Origin: Sva-07 sp963752815
GTDB lineage: Bacteria > Actinomycetota > Acidimicrobiia > Acidimicrobiales > Ilumatobacteraceae
Direction of reading: 5' to 3'
Assembly: GCA_963752815.1 (NCBI GenBank)
Contig: CAVVZI010000006.1
Coordinates: 186,001-250,000 of the forward strand
DNA: 64,000 nucleotides
Below the pieces are notes generated by a model, which searched no databases, was not told the DNA's origin, and worked only from the letters and a program-made list of their open reading frames with translations. Positions within the stretch are counted from its first letter, which is position 1; each line of letters starts with the position of its first letter. Shown in pieces: positions 8,614 to 16,930 of the stretch. Both the position numbers and the translations under genes were made by a program.

Positions 8614-9983
8614 TGATCGGATCGGTCGGTGTCGCCACGTTCGTGATGGCGGCGGAGGAGGAGTCGGGGCGCATCGACCTCCACGCGCCCGCGCTGCTCA
8701 TCGCCCTCGTGCTACTGGGGTTGAACGGATTCTTCGTCGCCTCCGAGTTTGCACTCCTGGCGGCACGGCGTTCGAGGATCGAGCAACTCGCCGCCGATGG
8801 CGACCGTCGCGCCGGACACGCGCTCGCCGGATTGCGCGAGCTCACCCTCATGCTCGCCGGGGCACAACTCGGCATCACCATGTGCTCGCTCGGCCTCGGC
8901 GCCGTCGCCGAGCCGGCACTCGCCGGCATCATCGAAGGAGCACTCGGCAAGGCGTTCTCGTTGTCGTCGACCGTCGAACACATCATCGGTTTCACCCTCG
9001 GACTCTCGATCGTGGTGTTTCTCCACATGGTCGTGGGCGAAATGGCTCCGAAGTCATGGGCGATTGCCCACCCTGAGGATTCCGCCCTCCGTGTGGCTCG
9101 ACCATTCCGCCTGTTCTGCTCATTGTTCCGTCCGGTGATCCGGCTCCTCAACTGGATGGCCAACGTGTCGGTCCGTGTCATCGGGGTCGAACCCCAGGAC
9201 GACCGGGCCATGGCCCACTCACCGGCCGAACTCCAGTTGCTGCTCGACGAGTCTGCTGGCCACGGTGCACTCGCCGCAGAGGAGCACGCCCTGCTGACTC
9301 GTTCGCTGGAGTTGTCCGGCCTGACCGCTGCCGATGCGATGACGGCGCGCCGCGACATCGTCGCGGTGGCCGCCGGCGTCACGGTCGAGGTGGCGGCGGC
9401 CGAGGCGCATCGGACGGGTCGCAGCCGGGTCGTCGTGCACGAAGGCGATCTCGACCACGTGCGGGGATTCGTACACGTCAAGGACCTCCTGACGCTTCCC
9501 GACGGCAGCTGGTCGACCACCCTCGTCGGCGATGTCGCGCGGCCGATCCTGGTCACCCCCGAGCGCCATCGGCTCGAGGACCTCCTGCTCGAGATGCGCA
9601 CCGGTCGGGACCACATCGGCCTCGTGGTCGATGAACACGGCACGGTGGTCGGGGTGGTGACGCTCGAGGACGTGATCGAGGAGTTGATCGGCGACTTCGA
9701 CGACGAGTCCGATCGCCGCGACGGCGATTGCCTGACACTCGCCGACGGCAGTTTCAGCGTCAGCGGAGCCGTTCGGGTCGATCAGTTCGAGGACTGGGTC
9801 GGTGTCGAGTTGCCCGATGGCGACTGGCACACGCTGGCGGGCTACGTGATCGCCGCGTTCGACGAGATCCCGGCCGTCGGCGACCAGATCGTCACCGAGA
9901 GCGGCACGTTCGAGGTGCTCGCGATGGATGGTTTCGCCATCGACCGCGTCCGAGTCCGCCCGACCGCCCACGACCCGCGGTAA
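8613..9983 (+). CDS. CNNM/CorC-family membrane protein, second of a pair
   Basis: A 456-residue paralogue of the gene immediately upstream: the same DUF21 membrane domain (LNGFFVASEFALLAARRSRI, LMLAGAQLGITMCSLGLG), a CBS pair in which the first CBS is degenerate (MTARRDIVAVAAGVTVEVAA), and the CorC/HlyC module at the C-terminus. Start: ATG at 8613, one base overlapping the upstream stop; a GTG directly before it (8610) is possible. The pair probably forms a heterodimeric cation transporter, which is an inference from the tight coupling and from duplicated CNNM pairs in other actinobacteria. A long perfect palindrome lies 27 bases after its stop. Confidence 0.88.
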   Translation: MIGSVGVATFVMAAEEESGRIDLHAPALLIALVLLGLNGFFVASEFALLAARRSRIEQLAADGDRRAGHALAGLRELTLMLAGAQLGITMCSLGLGAVAEPALAGIIEGALGKAFSLSSTVEHIIGFTLGLSIVVFLHMVVGEMAPKSWAIAHPEDSALRVARPFRLFCSLFRPVIRLLNWMANVSVRVIGVEPQDDRAMAHSPAELQLLLDESAGHGALAAEEHALLTRSLELSGLTAADAMTARRDIVAVAAGVTVEVAAAEAHRTGRSRVVVHEGDLDHVRGFVHVKDLLTLPDGSWSTTLVGDVARPILVTPERHRLEDLLLEMRTGRDHIGLVVDEHGTVVGVVTLEDVIEELIGDFDDESDRRDGDCLTLADGSFSVSGAVRVDQFEDWVGVELPDGDWHTLAGYVIAAFDEIPAVGDQIVTESGTFEVLAMDGFAIDRVRVRPTAHDPR

Positions 9984-10010
9984 CCCTCACCCCTCGTTCC
10001 CTCAAATACC

Positions 10011-10062
10011 CGTTTGCGTCGGGATTTCTGAGGACCGGTCCTCAGAAATCCCGACGCAAACG
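10011..10062. repeat. 26-base-arm perfect palindrome (family B)
   Basis: A perfect palindrome with no loop: CGTTTGCGTCGGGATTTCTG plus AGGACC, then its exact complement, centred between 10036 and 10037. AAA/TTT flanks extend the pairing to about 10004-10069. It lies between the second CNNM gene and the PH-domain gene. It may act as a terminator or as a protein- or cruciform-forming site, and its sequence is unrelated to family A. Confidence 0.92.
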
Positions 10063-10142
10063 AGTGTTTTGGGGGGCGGCCGTGCGCTCACCGGAGGCCG
10101 TCGGGGGAAGGTGGTGGTCGGTCGTCGGGGAAGGTCGGGCAG

Positions 10143-10148
10143 TACCGT
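10143..10148 (+). promoter_or_regulatory. -10 element, leaderless promoter of PH-domain gene
   Basis: TACCGT lies 6 bases before the ATG at 10155. Counting its last base as -7 places +1 exactly on the start codon. Confidence 0.45.
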
Positions 10149-10154
10149 GTCGCG

Positions 10155-10772
10155 ATGGCCTACCCGCGTCGGCTGCTGAACGACCACGAGACCGTCGTCG
10201 TCGATCTGCACCCGCACTGGTGGTGTCTGGTGAAGCCGATCGCACTGCTCGTCGCGGCGATGGTGGCGAGCATCGTCGTGCTGCTGCAGACCGAGGCGCG
10301 CACGCTTCCCCGCACCGGTTTGGGCTGGGCGTGTCTCGGCCTGATCGTGGCCGCGGCGTGGTGGCTCGTCGCCCGCTCGCTGCGCTGGGTCACGACCAAC
10401 TTCGTGATCACCACCCAGCGGGTGATCGATCGCTGGGGCGTGTTGTCGAAGCACTCGACCGAGATCCCGTTGGAACGGGTCAACACGGTGATCTCGAGCC
10501 AGGGCCTGCTCGAACGGCTCGTCGGTACGGGGGACCTCGTGATCGAGTCGGGCGGGGAGTCCGGTCAGCAGCGGTTCGAAGACATCCGCAACCCGAATCG
10601 CGTCAAGGGCGTGCTGCACGGGCTCGTCCACGAGCGGCAACATGCCGGTGGTGCTCCGTCGGGCCGCAGCGTGGCGGACCAATTGGAGAAGTTCGAGGGC
10701 ATGTTGCGACGGGGCTCGCTCACCCAGGACGAGTTCGATGCGCAGAAGCAACGCCTCCTCGAGCAGCTCTGA
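10155..10772 (+). CDS. PH-domain membrane protein with C-terminal SHOCT domain
   Basis: A 205-residue protein. Two membrane helices (about residues 28-48 and 53-72) are followed by a bacterial PH (YdbT-like) domain around WVTTNFVITTQRVIDRWGVL and LERVNTVISSQGLLERLVGTGDLVIESGG. The last 35 residues (QLEKFEGMLRRGSLTQDEFD) form a SHOCT module, a short helical motif often appended to membrane or phage-related proteins and thought to mediate oligomerisation. Function is unknown; related proteins scaffold membrane or envelope processes. The start is supported by an adjacent -10 hexamer that predicts a leaderless mRNA. Confidence 0.82.
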   Translation: MAYPRRLLNDHETVVVDLHPHWWCLVKPIALLVAAMVASIVVLLQTEARTLPRTGLGWACLGLIVAAAWWLVARSLRWVTTNFVITTQRVIDRWGVLSKHSTEIPLERVNTVISSQGLLERLVGTGDLVIESGGESGQQRFEDIRNPNRVKGVLHGLVHERQHAGGAPSGRSVADQLEKFEGMLRRGSLTQDEFDAQKQRLLEQL

Positions 10773-10779
10773 CGTCCAC

Positions 10780-11481
10780 GTGTCTCCCCGCATCGTCAGC
10801 CTCGTCCCGTCGAGCACCGAGACCCTGCTGAGCCTGGGGGCTCCGGTGACGGCGTGCACGCGCTTCTGTGAGCAACCCGGCATCCCCCATGTCGGCGGCA
10901 CGAAGAACCCGGACATCGAGCGGATCATCGAACTCGCCCCCGACTTCGTGGTGATGGACCGTGAGGAGAACCGTCGTGAGGACGCCGACACGTTGGCCGC
11001 GGCGGGCATCGAGCTCTTCGTCTCGGATGTGACGACGGTCGACGCGGCCGAACAGGTCGTGATCGACCTGGCCGATCGGGCGGGCCGACCGCGGCCGGAC
11101 TCGGCGGTGCCGCCGTCGACGGCACCGGCGGGCGCGACCGCATTCGTGCCCATCTGGCGTCGACCGTGGATGTCGATCAACCGGTCGACGTACGCCGCCG
11201 ACCTGCTCGCCCGGCTCGGCATCGTGCTCGTCACCGACGAAGACCTCGACCCCTATCCCACGGTCGACCTCGACGACGTCGTCGCCCGGCGACCGACGGT
11301 GGTGCTCGTGCCGAGCGAGCCGTACGAGTTCCGGGACGTGCACCTCGACGAGTTGCGCGCTGCCTTCGGTGCGGGCGTGCCGGTGGTGCGCGTCGACGGA
11401 CGCGACCTGTTCTGGTGGGGCAGCCGGACCGCGGGCGCCGTGTCCCGCCTCGGCGCCCAACTCGCCCCGCTCATCGCGTGA
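10780..11481 (+). CDS. Cobalamin-binding / helical-backbone metal receptor-like protein
   Basis: A 233-residue protein resembling BtuF/FecB-type binding proteins (RIVSLVPSSTETLLSLGAPV, VGGTKNPDIERIIELAPDFVVMDREENR, ending with SRLGAQLAP). Classical members capture vitamin B12 or ferric siderophores outside the membrane for an ABC importer. This one has no signal peptide, no lipobox and no permease or ATPase genes nearby. It belongs to the short cytoplasmic subgroup of unknown role, and transport is unproven. GTG at 10780 begins right at the conserved domain, 7 bases after the PH-domain gene. Confidence 0.7.
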   Translation: MSPRIVSLVPSSTETLLSLGAPVTACTRFCEQPGIPHVGGTKNPDIERIIELAPDFVVMDREENRREDADTLAAAGIELFVSDVTTVDAAEQVVIDLADRAGRPRPDSAVPPSTAPAGATAFVPIWRRPWMSINRSTYAADLLARLGIVLVTDEDLDPYPTVDLDDVVARRPTVVLVPSEPYEFRDVHLDELRAAFGAGVPVVRVDGRDLFWWGSRTAGAVSRLGAQLAPLIA

Positions 11482-11558
11482 CCTGTTGCGTTGTGCCTGA
11501 CCCCACGCGACAGGTCTTCGAGTTCGGTCGGTGACGGGTCGCCTGCAACACTGCCTGC

Positions 11559-12464
11559 ATGCCACGCACCACGCTGCCGAGCGGGATCGAGATCGAATAC
11601 GACACGCACGGCTCACCCTCCGACCCGGCCCTCTTGCTCGTCAATGGATTCACCTCGCAGATGATCAGCTGGTACCCCGACCTGCTGCAACAACTGGTCG
11701 ACCAGGGCCTCTACGTCATCCGGTACGACAACCGGGACTGCGGGCTGTCGTCGAAGTTGGACGGGCAGGGCGCCGATCCGATGGAGGTGATGAAGGCGCA
11801 GCTCGCCGGCGACGCGTTGCCGGAGGTCGCCTACACGCTGTCCGAGATGGCCGCCGACGGGATCGGCGTGCTCGACCATCTCGGCGTCGAGCGGGCCCAC
11901 ATCGCCGGCGTGTCGATGGGCGGGATGATCGTGCAGACGATGGCGATCGAGCACCCCGATCGCGTCGCCAGCCTCACCTCGATCATGAGCAGCACCGGCG
12001 ATCCTCGGGTCGGGGCACCGACGCCGGAGGCCCGTGACGCCCTGCTGGCACCACCGCCGGCGGAACGTGAGGCGTTCATCGAAGCGTCGGTCAGGGCGAA
12101 GGTCTGGCAATCGAAGAAGTACTTCGACGAGGACGAGGTCCGGGCCCTGGCGGCCGCCGGCTTCGACCGCTCGTTCTCACCGGAAGGCTCCAAGCGTCAG
12201 CTGGCGGCGATCTACGCCAGCGGCGACCGCACCGAGGCACTCACCCGGCTCGACGTGCCCACGTTGGTGATCCACGGACGCGACGACACCCTGATCTCGC
12301 CCGAAGGCGGATTCCGAACAGCCGAGTCGATACCCGGGGCGCGGCTGTTGTACGTGTCCGACATGGGCCACGACCTGCCCCGGCCGCTGTGGCCGGTGCT
12401 CGTCGAGGCGATCGGCGGCAACGTCCGGACCGCGGTGCGCCGCCCCGCCGAGGTGGGGAACTGA
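11559..12464 (+). CDS. Alpha/beta hydrolase (RdmC-like)
   Basis: A 301-residue alpha/beta-hydrolase. The nucleophile elbow GVSMGG is near residue 120, the acid is in VIHGRDDTLISP near residue 240 and the base in SDMGHDLPRPLW near residue 268, so the catalytic triad is complete. The oxyanion strand is LLLVNGFTSQMISWYP. The cap with DNRDCGLSSKLDG resembles aclacinomycin methylesterase RdmC and related esterases; the real substrate is unknown. It ends one base before the CoA-transferase family gene, which suggests a shared transcript. Confidence 0.85.
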   Translation: MPRTTLPSGIEIEYDTHGSPSDPALLLVNGFTSQMISWYPDLLQQLVDQGLYVIRYDNRDCGLSSKLDGQGADPMEVMKAQLAGDALPEVAYTLSEMAADGIGVLDHLGVERAHIAGVSMGGMIVQTMAIEHPDRVASLTSIMSSTGDPRVGAPTPEARDALLAPPPAEREAFIEASVRAKVWQSKKYFDEDEVRALAAAGFDRSFSPEGSKRQLAAIYASGDRTEALTRLDVPTLVIHGRDDTLISPEGGFRTAESIPGARLLYVSDMGHDLPRPLWPVLVEAIGGNVRTAVRRPAEVGN

Positions 12465-12465
12465 C

Positions 12466-13626
12466 ATGTCGGGTCCACTGAGCGGCTACCGGATCATCGA
12501 ACTCGCCGGAATCGGTCCCGGCCCCTTCGCCGCGATGATGTTGGCGGACATGGGCGCCGAGGTCGTGCGCGTCGAGCGCAGTGCGTCGGTGCGGGGCCCG
12601 GCGCCTGCCACCCCGCACGGCGATCTCCTGCTCCGCGGCCGCCGCAACATCGCCGTCGACCTGAAGCATCCCGACGGAGTCGCCACGCTCCTCGATCTCG
12701 TCGAGTCGGCGGACGGCCTCATCGAGGGGTTCCGGCCGGGCGTCATGGAACGGCTCGGTCTCGGTCCGACGGAATGCCTCGCCCGCAATCCGAAGCTGGT
12801 CTACGGCCGGATGACGGGATGGGGTCAGGACGGGCCGTACGCCCAGGCGGCGGGCCACGACATCAACTACATCTCGCTCGCCGGTGCCCTGGCCCACTTC
12901 GGACGGGCCGGTGAACCGCCGGTGCCGCCGCTCAACATGGTCGGCGACTTCGGCGGCGGCGGCATGTTCCTCGCGTTCGGCGTGGTGTGCGCCCTGCTCG
13001 AAGCCCAGCGCAGCGGGACCGGGCAGGTGGTCGACACGGCGATGGTCGACGGGTCGGCGGTGCTGATGACGATGTTCTGGGCGTTCAAGCAGTTGGGTGC
13101 GTTCGACGAGAACGCCCGCGGCACCAACCTCCTCGACACCGGCGCCCACTTCTACGACGTGTATCGCTGCGCCGACGGGGAGTACATCTCGATCGGCTCG
13201 ATCGAGCCGCAGTTCTACGCGGAACTGCTGCGCCTCGCCGGACTCGAAGGCGACGACGGGTTCGCGGCGCAGATGGACGCCCGCCACTGGCCCGACCTGA
13301 AGGCACGGCTCGCCGAGTTGTTCGCCACGAAGAGCCGGGCGGAATGGTGTTCGATCATGGAGATGACCGACGTGTGTTTCGCGCCGGTGCTCACCATGAG
13401 CGAGGCCGCCGCGCACCCGCACAACGTCGAACGGCAGACGTTCCTCGACGTCGACGGTGCCGTGCAGCCCGCACCGGCCCCGCGGTTCAGCCGGACGTCG
13501 CCGGAACTTACGCAGCCTCCCGCGCACGCCGGGCAGCACACCCGTGAGGTGTTGTCGGCCTGGGGTGTGTCGGACGACCGGATCGCCACGCTCCTCGACT
13601 CGGGAGCAGTCAAGCAAGCAGGCTGA
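12466..13626 (+). CDS. Alpha-methylacyl-CoA racemase (CoA-transferase family III)
   Basis: A 386-residue enzyme interconverting (R)- and (S)-2-methylacyl-CoA thioesters, needed for breakdown of branched-chain and sterol-derived acyl-CoAs. Assignment as a racemase rather than a transferase rests on the catalytic positions known in the M. tuberculosis enzyme. The histidine is in GHDINYISLAGAL (near residue 130), the aspartate in GDFGGGGMF (near 160) and the glutamate in GSIEPQFYAELL (near 245). The N-terminal signature ELAGIGPGPFAAMMLADMGA is also typical. It directly follows the alpha/beta hydrolase. Confidence 0.9.
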   Translation: MSGPLSGYRIIELAGIGPGPFAAMMLADMGAEVVRVERSASVRGPAPATPHGDLLLRGRRNIAVDLKHPDGVATLLDLVESADGLIEGFRPGVMERLGLGPTECLARNPKLVYGRMTGWGQDGPYAQAAGHDINYISLAGALAHFGRAGEPPVPPLNMVGDFGGGGMFLAFGVVCALLEAQRSGTGQVVDTAMVDGSAVLMTMFWAFKQLGAFDENARGTNLLDTGAHFYDVYRCADGEYISIGSIEPQFYAELLRLAGLEGDDGFAAQMDARHWPDLKARLAELFATKSRAEWCSIMEMTDVCFAPVLTMSEAAAHPHNVERQTFLDVDGAVQPAPAPRFSRTSPELTQPPAHAGQHTREVLSAWGVSDDRIATLLDSGAVKQAG

Positions 13627-13639
13627 CACACTGTCGACG

Positions 13640-14452
13640 ATGTCCACCATCGTCTGTCTCCACGCCCATCCCGACGACGAAGCGACATCGACGGGTGGGA
13701 CGATCGCCCGGGCCGTCGCCGACGGCCATCGCGTCGTGCTCGTGGTGGCGACCAACGGCGATCACGGCGAGGTACCCGACGATCTCGGTCCGGGCGAGAC
13801 GCTCGTCGACCGTCGGCGGACCGAGGTGCTCGCGTCGGCGGAGGTGCTCGGCATCGAGCGCGTCGAGTGGCTGGGCTACACCGATTCGGGGATGACGGGT
13901 TGGGAGCAGAACGGCGCACCGTCGTCGTTCCATCAGGCTGACGTCGACGAAGCGGCGAAGCGGCTGGTCGCCATCCTCGAGGCGGAGTCGGCCGACGTGC
14001 TGACCACGTACGACTGGCATGGCGTGTACGGCCATCCCGACCACGTCCAGGTACACCGGGTCGGCGCCCGTGCGGGCGAGATGATGCCAGGGCTCCGCGT
14101 GCTGCAATCGACGTTCAACCGCACGGCGATGGCGCGGCAGATCGCCGCGGCGATCGAGGCGGGCGAACCGGTGGTGGCGCCCGACGACGACTTCGACCCC
14201 GAGGGCCCGGCCGACGACGGCAATCCGTTCGGTTCACCGGAGGCCGAGATCACCCTCGAAGTCGATGTCGCCGACTTCGCCGACCTGAAACGCGAGGCCC
14301 TGCGCCGCCACCGCAGCCAGGTGACCGACACGTCGTTCTTCCTCGAGATGCCGATCGAGCGGTTCCGCCAGGCGTTCGGTACGGAGTGGTTCATCGAGAC
14401 CGGCGTCGACGCGCCGATGCGCCGCGGTTGGCTGTTCGACATCCCAGGTTGA
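13640..14452 (+). CDS. PIG-L family (LmbE-like) N-acetylglucosaminyl deacetylase
   Basis: A 270-residue zinc-dependent deacetylase or amidase. The metal motif AHPDDE occurs at residues 9-14 and the second zinc ligand group HPDHVQVHRVG near residue 133. Actinobacterial relatives include MshB (mycothiol synthesis) and Mca (mycothiol S-conjugate amidase). The insertion pattern and the ending (FIETGVDAPMRRGWLFDIPG) do not clearly match either, so the substrate is left open. Start: ATG at 13640 places the motif at the N-terminus, as expected for the family; the frame open upstream overlaps the racemase gene. Confidence 0.85.
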   Translation: MSTIVCLHAHPDDEATSTGGTIARAVADGHRVVLVVATNGDHGEVPDDLGPGETLVDRRRTEVLASAEVLGIERVEWLGYTDSGMTGWEQNGAPSSFHQADVDEAAKRLVAILEAESADVLTTYDWHGVYGHPDHVQVHRVGARAGEMMPGLRVLQSTFNRTAMARQIAAAIEAGEPVVAPDDDFDPEGPADDGNPFGSPEAEITLEVDVADFADLKREALRRHRSQVTDTSFFLEMPIERFRQAFGTEWFIETGVDAPMRRGWLFDIPG

Positions 14453-14481
14453 GCGATTGTGCTCCGCCAGACTGTCTCCGC

Positions 14482-15242
14482 ATGAAACGGCGTGTCCTGG
14501 TCTCCTTCACCGCGTTCTCGCTGCTCCTCGGAGCATGCGGGTCCGATGGCCCCGGCGCTGCCGATGCACCCACGACGCAGCCCGCGTCGGAGCCGACGAC
14601 CACGGTGCCGGCCACCACCGCCGCACCCGCGTCGTCCACCACCAGCACGTCGACGAGTCCCTCCACCACCTCCACCACCACCGCCGCATCAACCGTCGTC
14701 GAGGAGCCAACGTCTCGGTCGGCCCTCCCATCGACGCATCGGTCAACCCGGCCGTCGAGGCGCTCTCGCTCGGCGCCGAGGGGATCGGAACGGCCGCATT
14801 CGGTGCCGACCCCGACACCGTCATCAGCTACATCGGGTCGTATCTCGGTGAGCCGACGAACGACACCGGCTGGATCGACCCGCTGTCGGTCGGCGTCTGC
14901 CCCGGCACCGAGATCCGGTTCGTCGACTGGGGGACACTGCAGCTGGTGTTCGGTGATGCCTCGCAGGTCACGGAGGGCGTCCGCCACTTCTTCGCGTACT
15001 ACTACGGCTCGGCCGGCGAGGTCGGGGGAGCACCGGTCGGCCTCGTCACCGACGCCGGCATCACGACGGGATCCCGGGTGACCGACGTGAAGGCCGCCTA
15101 CCCCGGTGTCACCTTGAACCCGGAGGACGACTTCACCTCACCGTTCTTCTACGTCAGCGACAACCTGCGTGGCTACCTGACCGGCGTCGACGACGACTCG
15201 ACGGTGACGGTCATCCTCGGCGGCATGTCATGCAGCGAGTGA
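14482..15242 (+). pseudogene. Lipoprotein with S/T-rich linker, frame-disrupted
   Basis: The N-terminus MKRRVLVSFTAFSLLLGACG is a lipoprotein signal with lipobox LGAC, followed by a Pro/Ser/Thr-rich linker, all in one frame to about 14715. The downstream domain (about 14720-15242; NVSVGPPIDASVNP... to GGMSCSE, with two cysteines) is in a different frame. The two join if one base is restored, for example CC to CCC at about 14708. The first frame continues as arginine/serine-rich nonsense, which supports a one-base deletion. The C-terminal domain looks like a secreted sensor or ligand-binding module of unknown function. It may be a pseudogene or a sequence error. Confidence 0.6.
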
Positions 15243-15296
15243 TCTCCGATTCGGTGTCCGCTCGGCCGCCGTACGCCTGACGATCCGGTACGTCGT

Positions 15297-15668
15297 ATGC
15301 AAGCCGTTCTCGACGCCCACCGCGCCGCCGGCTACTTCCTCATCGTGTCGAACGCGCTCGTCGGGGCCTGGGCGGTCGCCGCCCAGTACGTGCAGCCGCT
15401 CCGCGTCCGCGCCCTGTGGTGGTGCGTCACGGTGGCCCAGGTCGTCCCGTTCGTCAGCGCCGTCCTCGGGGTGGTGCTGGTCAGCCGCTACAACGTGGAA
15501 CTCGACCAGTTCCACGCGCTGTACGGGTTCAGCGCGATCATCGCCGTCGGCATCCTCTACAGCTACCGCTCGAGCCCGTTCATCAAGGGGAAGCAGTACC
15601 TGCTCTACGGCCTCGGCTGCCTGTTCATCATGGGCCTCGGCATCCGCGAGCTGTACCTCCACACCTGA
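15297..15668 (+). CDS. Small four-helix membrane protein, unknown function
   Basis: A 123-residue hydrophobic protein with about four membrane helices (around residues 10-30, 40-62, 72-90 and 98-118). It includes VPFVSAVLGVVLVSRYN, a conserved-looking acidic FHALYGFSAI, and a basic loop YSYRSSPFIKGKQY between helices three and four. I do not recognise the family. The reading frame of the convergent dGTPase overlaps its 3' end by 64 bases, but that overlap is probably produced by an indel in the dGTPase gene. Confidence 0.65.
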   Translation: MQAVLDAHRAAGYFLIVSNALVGAWAVAAQYVQPLRVRALWWCVTVAQVVPFVSAVLGVVLVSRYNVELDQFHALYGFSAIIAVGILYSYRSSPFIKGKQYLLYGLGCLFIMGLGIRELYLHT

Positions 15669-16819
15669 GGCGGGCGCTGGCGCAGCGGTGAGTCAGAGGC
15701 CGACGCCCTGGGGAGTTTCGCCGTGTCCCAGTTGAGTTGGACGACCCCCTGCTGGCACGCGAACCGGTCGGTCATGCCGGCCACGTAGGCCACTGCCGCA
15801 CGCAGGGCATCGGCGCTGCCGGCGGCGAGGTGGTCGACGTCGACATCGACGGCGGCGCGAGCGGTCGCCGGCGGGATGGCGTGCGGCCGGTCGGCATAGT
15901 GCTCGACGAGGGCCCGTAGCAGCGCGATCACCGCGTCGGCCTGGGCGCGGCTCGCCGGCCGCAGGTACACGTGCTCGTAGTTGAAGCGCCGGAACTCGGC
16001 GAGCGCCTCGGCGTGGTCGGGGTCCATACCGATCCGGCCGGTGGCCATCGTGGTGGAGATCATCGCCCGGATGAACGTGCCGAGCTGCGTCGATCGGTCG
16101 CGCCCGCACCGCTCGGCGACCACCGCCGGGAGCATCTGGGAGCGCAGGATGCCGGCGGCGACGGCGTCTTCGAAGTCGTGACAGACGTAGGCGATGCGGT
16201 CGGCCCACGACACGACCTCGCCTTCCGGCGTGTGCGGCGCGGGAAGACTCCACGAATGGTGACGGATCCCGTCGAGCGTCTCGCGGCACAGGTTGAGCGG
16301 CTGCAGGGTGACGTCGGCTCCCCACGGCGCGTGATCGAACCCGCCGTCGAGGTAGGGCGAGAGGGCGTCCTCGCTGGCGTGTCCGCCCGGCCCGTGTCCG
16401 CAGTCGTGCCCGATCGCGATCGCCTCGGCCAGGGCCACGTTGAGTCGCAGCGCCTCGGCGATCGAGCGGGCCACCTGGGTGACCTCGAGCGCATGTGTCA
16501 TGCGCGTGCGCTGATGATCGTCGGGGAAGACGAACACCTGGGTCTTGCCGGCGAGCCGCCGGAAGGACGAATCGTGCAGGATGCGGTCGCGATCCCGCTC
16601 GAAGCACGTCCGGAAGGGATCGGGATGCTCGGCGACCGCTCGATCCCCGGCTCCGTGAGCGTGGGTGGCGCCGATCGCGAGGACCGACGCATCGCGTTCT
16701 TCCCGTGCCTGACGGTCGAGTGGGCGGCCCCGCGGGTGATCGAGCGTGATCGCGGCGACCGAGTCGGCGTGCGCGACCACCACCTCGTGCACACCGAGGT
16801 GCGTCTCGTGCCCGGCCAT
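15605..16819 (-). CDS. dgt: Deoxyguanosinetriphosphate triphosphohydrolase-like protein
   Basis: An HD-domain dNTPase that splits dGTP (or other dNTPs) to nucleoside and triphosphate. The signature FERDRDRILHDSSFRRLAGK is followed by the metal-binding THALEV histidine (near residue 107), IGHDCGHGPGGH (near 138) and SWADRIAYVCHDFEDAV. The start ATG at 16819 lies about 30 residues before the conserved REERDASVLA segment. The last 30 or so residues (to 15605) are unlike the family and overlap the convergent gene. Adding one G to the G4 run at 15710-15713 would end the protein at 15693 with ...KLPQGVGL, a much more natural C-terminus. Confidence 0.88.
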   Translation of the reverse strand: MAGHETHLGVHEVVVAHADSVAAITLDHPRGRPLDRQAREERDASVLAIGATHAHGAGDRAVAEHPDPFRTCFERDRDRILHDSSFRRLAGKTQVFVFPDDHQRTRMTHALEVTQVARSIAEALRLNVALAEAIAIGHDCGHGPGGHASEDALSPYLDGGFDHAPWGADVTLQPLNLCRETLDGIRHHSWSLPAPHTPEGEVVSWADRIAYVCHDFEDAVAAGILRSQMLPAVVAERCGRDRSTQLGTFIRAMISTTMATGRIGMDPDHAEALAEFRRFNYEHVYLRPASRAQADAVIALLRALVEHYADRPHAIPPATARAAVDVDVDHLAAGSADALRAAVAYVAGMTDRFACQQGVVQLNWDTAKLPRASASDSPLRQRPPQVWRYSSRMPRPMMNRQPRP

Positions 16820-16917
16820 CGTGGACGCCCAGCGGTCGGCACGGTCGTCGGCCGAATCGTCGAGCGGCAGATCATCCACGCTCGCGACGATACGAGATGG
16901 CTGTCCGCGCTCGGCGT

Positions 16918-16923
16918 TAGCCT
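16918..16923 (+). promoter_or_regulatory. -10 element, leaderless promoter of obgE
   Basis: TAGCCT lies 7 bases before the ATG at 16931, predicting a transcript start at about 16930. Confidence 0.4.
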
Positions 16924-16930
16924 GCACGAA

